Below, one piece after another: positions 62,980 through 64,000 of a DNA stretch of 64,000 nt (position 1 is the first letter of the stretch; the number at the start of each line of letters is the position of its first letter). Below the pieces are notes generated by a model. The model searched no databases and was not told the origin of the DNA. It worked only from the letters and a program-made list of their open reading frames with translations. This DNA comes from Salegentibacter tibetensis (lineage in GTDB: Bacteria > Bacteroidota > Bacteroidia > Flavobacteriales > Flavobacteriaceae), in the NCBI RefSeq assembly GCF_020164485.1, contig NZ_JAIQZA010000013.1, forward strand, positions 38,192-102,191, in the 5' to 3' direction. The position numbers were made by a program, and so were the translations under genes.

Positions 62980-63438
62980 ATGGCACTTAAAATTGGCGAT
63001 AAATTACCGAGATTAACTTTAAAAGATCAGGATGGAGATAACTACCAATTTTCAAGAGTAGAAGATAAAGCTTTGGTAATATTTTTCTATCCAAAAGATT
63101 TTTCTCCGAGTTGTACCAAAGAAGCCTGTAGTTTCAGGGATCATTATGAAGAATTCCAGGATTTGGGTGCTGAGGTAATTGGGATAAGTACAGATAATGA
63201 AAACTCTCATAAAAAGTTTGCTACTAAACACAAACTTCCGTTTGTGCTACTTTCAGATAAAGAAAAGCGCGCCCGTAAAGCTTTTGGTGTAAAACCGGGA
63301 TTACTTGGCCTGCTTCCGGGAAGGGAAACATTTGTATTTGATAAGGACAAAAAATTAATCCACAGATTCAATAGTATGGGAGCTTCCCAGCATATTCCCG
63401 AAGCGCTTAATTCACTTAAAGAGATTCAGGAAAAATAA
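62980..63438 (+). CDS. bcp: Thioredoxin-dependent peroxiredoxin, Bcp/PrxQ type
   Basis: The 152-residue protein starts directly after the queD stop. The peroxidatic centre FYPKDFSPSCTKEACSFRD gives CP in SCTKE and CR in EAC five residues later, the PrxQ arrangement. VIGISTDNENSHKKFATKH and the GxLPGR-type loop LLPGRETFVFDK are conserved. It reduces hydroperoxides using thioredoxin. It ends the idi-queD-bcp unit. Confidence 0.92.
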   Translation: MALKIGDKLPRLTLKDQDGDNYQFSRVEDKALVIFFYPKDFSPSCTKEACSFRDHYEEFQDLGAEVIGISTDNENSHKKFATKHKLPFVLLSDKEKRARKAFGVKPGLLGLLPGRETFVFDKDKKLIHRFNSMGASQHIPEALNSLKEIQEK

Positions 63439-63502
63439 TTTTTAAGCATGCTGTAATTTGTATTAAAAAATACTCTAAATTCGCAGCCGAAATTTAAGTG
63501 AT

Positions 63503-63766
63503 ATGGCAAGTAAGAGATTATTAAAAAGAGATGTTAATTACGTAATGGGAGACATTATTGATGCAGCATACATACATCAAATGGCTAACCCTGAAGACGC
63601 ATCTAAAACTGAAGCGATTGTAGACGAAGCCATTGCAGAATTTGATGAATTGATCACTAAGATCAACCAAAAGGATGTAGAAAATAAAAAGCAACATTTT
63701 AAAGCGGTAGAAAAGGAGCTGGAAGTAAAAGCTGAAGCCCTAATCGTAAAGATAAACGCTTTATAG
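63503..63766 (+). CDS. Small helical protein, unknown function
   Basis: The 87-residue protein (MASKRLLKRDVNYVMGDIID) is mainly helical with Lys/Glu/Asp in heptad-like spacing (KKQHFKAVEKELEVKAEALIVK), so a coiled coil or helical bundle is likely. No signal peptide or membrane segment is seen. Similar small proteins are widely found in Flavobacteriaceae without a named function. A near-consensus promoter word TAAATTCG lies at about 63476-63483. tRNA-Thr follows 9 bases after the stop codon. Confidence 0.72.
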   Translation: MASKRLLKRDVNYVMGDIIDAAYIHQMANPEDASKTEAIVDEAIAEFDELITKINQKDVENKKQHFKAVEKELEVKAEALIVKINAL

Positions 63767-63775
63767 AGATTACTG

Positions 63776-63849
63776 GCCGATGTAGCTCAGCTGGCTAGAG
63801 CAGCTGATTTGTAATCAGCAGGTCGTGGGTTCGAGTCCCTCCATCGGCT
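63776..63849 (+). tRNA. tRNA-Thr (anticodon TGT), second copy
   Basis: It is identical over 74 bases to tRNA-Thr(TGT) at 41248-41321: acceptor arms GCCGATG and CATCGGC, anticodon loop TTTGTAA. It begins 9 bases after the preceding small gene and may be on its transcript. Confidence 0.96.
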
Positions 63850-63916
63850 CTAAAAAAAACCTCTCAATTTTTTGAGGGCACTGAAAAACTATCTCCTTTG
63901 AGGTAATTTTATGAAG

Positions 63917-63959
63917 GCGATCAAGCAAAAATATATTTTTTGACTTGGTCGCTTTTTTT
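63917..63959 (+). terminator. Intrinsic terminator near the window end
   Basis: GCGATCAAG (63917-63925) pairs with CTTGGTCGC (63944-63952) with one G-T pair; seven T follow. An AT-rich loop of 18 bases separates the arms. A weaker palindrome, CCTCTCAA with TTGAGGG, lies at 63859-63877 right after the tRNA. No gene is seen after 63850. Confidence 0.7.
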
Positions 63960-64000
63960 ATTGGTGATTTTTAAGGTGTAGATATTTTTATTATTCTATG

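Overview
The window looks like chromosome from a marine-type member of the Flavobacteriaceae (Bacteroidota), in the Gramella/Salegentibacter/Zunongwangia style; that placement is inferred from protein style and gene order. Supporting signs are the Bacteroidota promoter element TAnnTTTG before many genes, an almost complete lack of Shine-Dalgarno sequences except at rpsU, AT-rich DNA, a SprB-like domain, DUF2851, PspC and DUF3467 proteins, and the rpoBC/tuf/tRNA arrangement.

Region 1 (1-15047) is a surface polysaccharide locus on the + strand. It holds the 3' end of a NeuB-type nonulosonic acid synthase, two GT2 glycosyltransferases, a SAM methyltransferase, a GT4 enzyme, a four-helix-bundle (23S IVS-type) gene, another GT4 enzyme, a Wzy/O-ligase-like polymerase, two tandem paralogous GT4 enzymes and, after a 2.3 kb repeat island, the polyprenyl-phosphate sugar transferase that would start the repeat unit. 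The locus is full of short palindromic and tandem repeats, some sitting in frame inside glycosyltransferase genes.

Region 2 (15233-41146) is mostly housekeeping and envelope genes: lnt, pssA, a DUF4160/DUF2442 pair, an LPS/Tat operon (kdsD-tatC-CMD-lptB), recQ, lipoproteins including a metzincin-like protease and a NamZ-like muramidase, a LolC/E-type permease, a CBS/cysteine-synthase family enzyme, an SGNH lipoprotein, an AGCS symporter with an unusual secreted N-terminal extension, an HhH protein, an acyl-CoA dehydrogenase, rpsU, xerC and an HPF-like factor. Three copies of a ~420 bp structured repeat lie in the intergenic gaps.

Region 3 (41248-54696) is the expression core: tRNA-Thr(TGT), tRNA-Tyr, tRNA-Gly, tRNA-Thr(GGT), tuf, tRNA-Trp, secE, nusG, rplKAJL, rpoB, rpoC. 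Region 4 (54697-64000) has a DUF3467 protein, a Ppx/GppA-HD protein, a second AGCS symporter, prfC, an OmpA fusion protein, idi, a QueD/PTPS homologue, a Bcp-type peroxiredoxin, a small unknown protein and a second identical tRNA-Thr(TGT).

No CRISPR array, integrase-bearing island, prophage or clear defence system is present. The most unusual content is the repeat biology: REP-like units inside coding sequence, a repeat at the end of tRNA-Trp flanked by a 22 bp duplication, repeats nested in other repeats, and the three-copy element with conserved hairpins.
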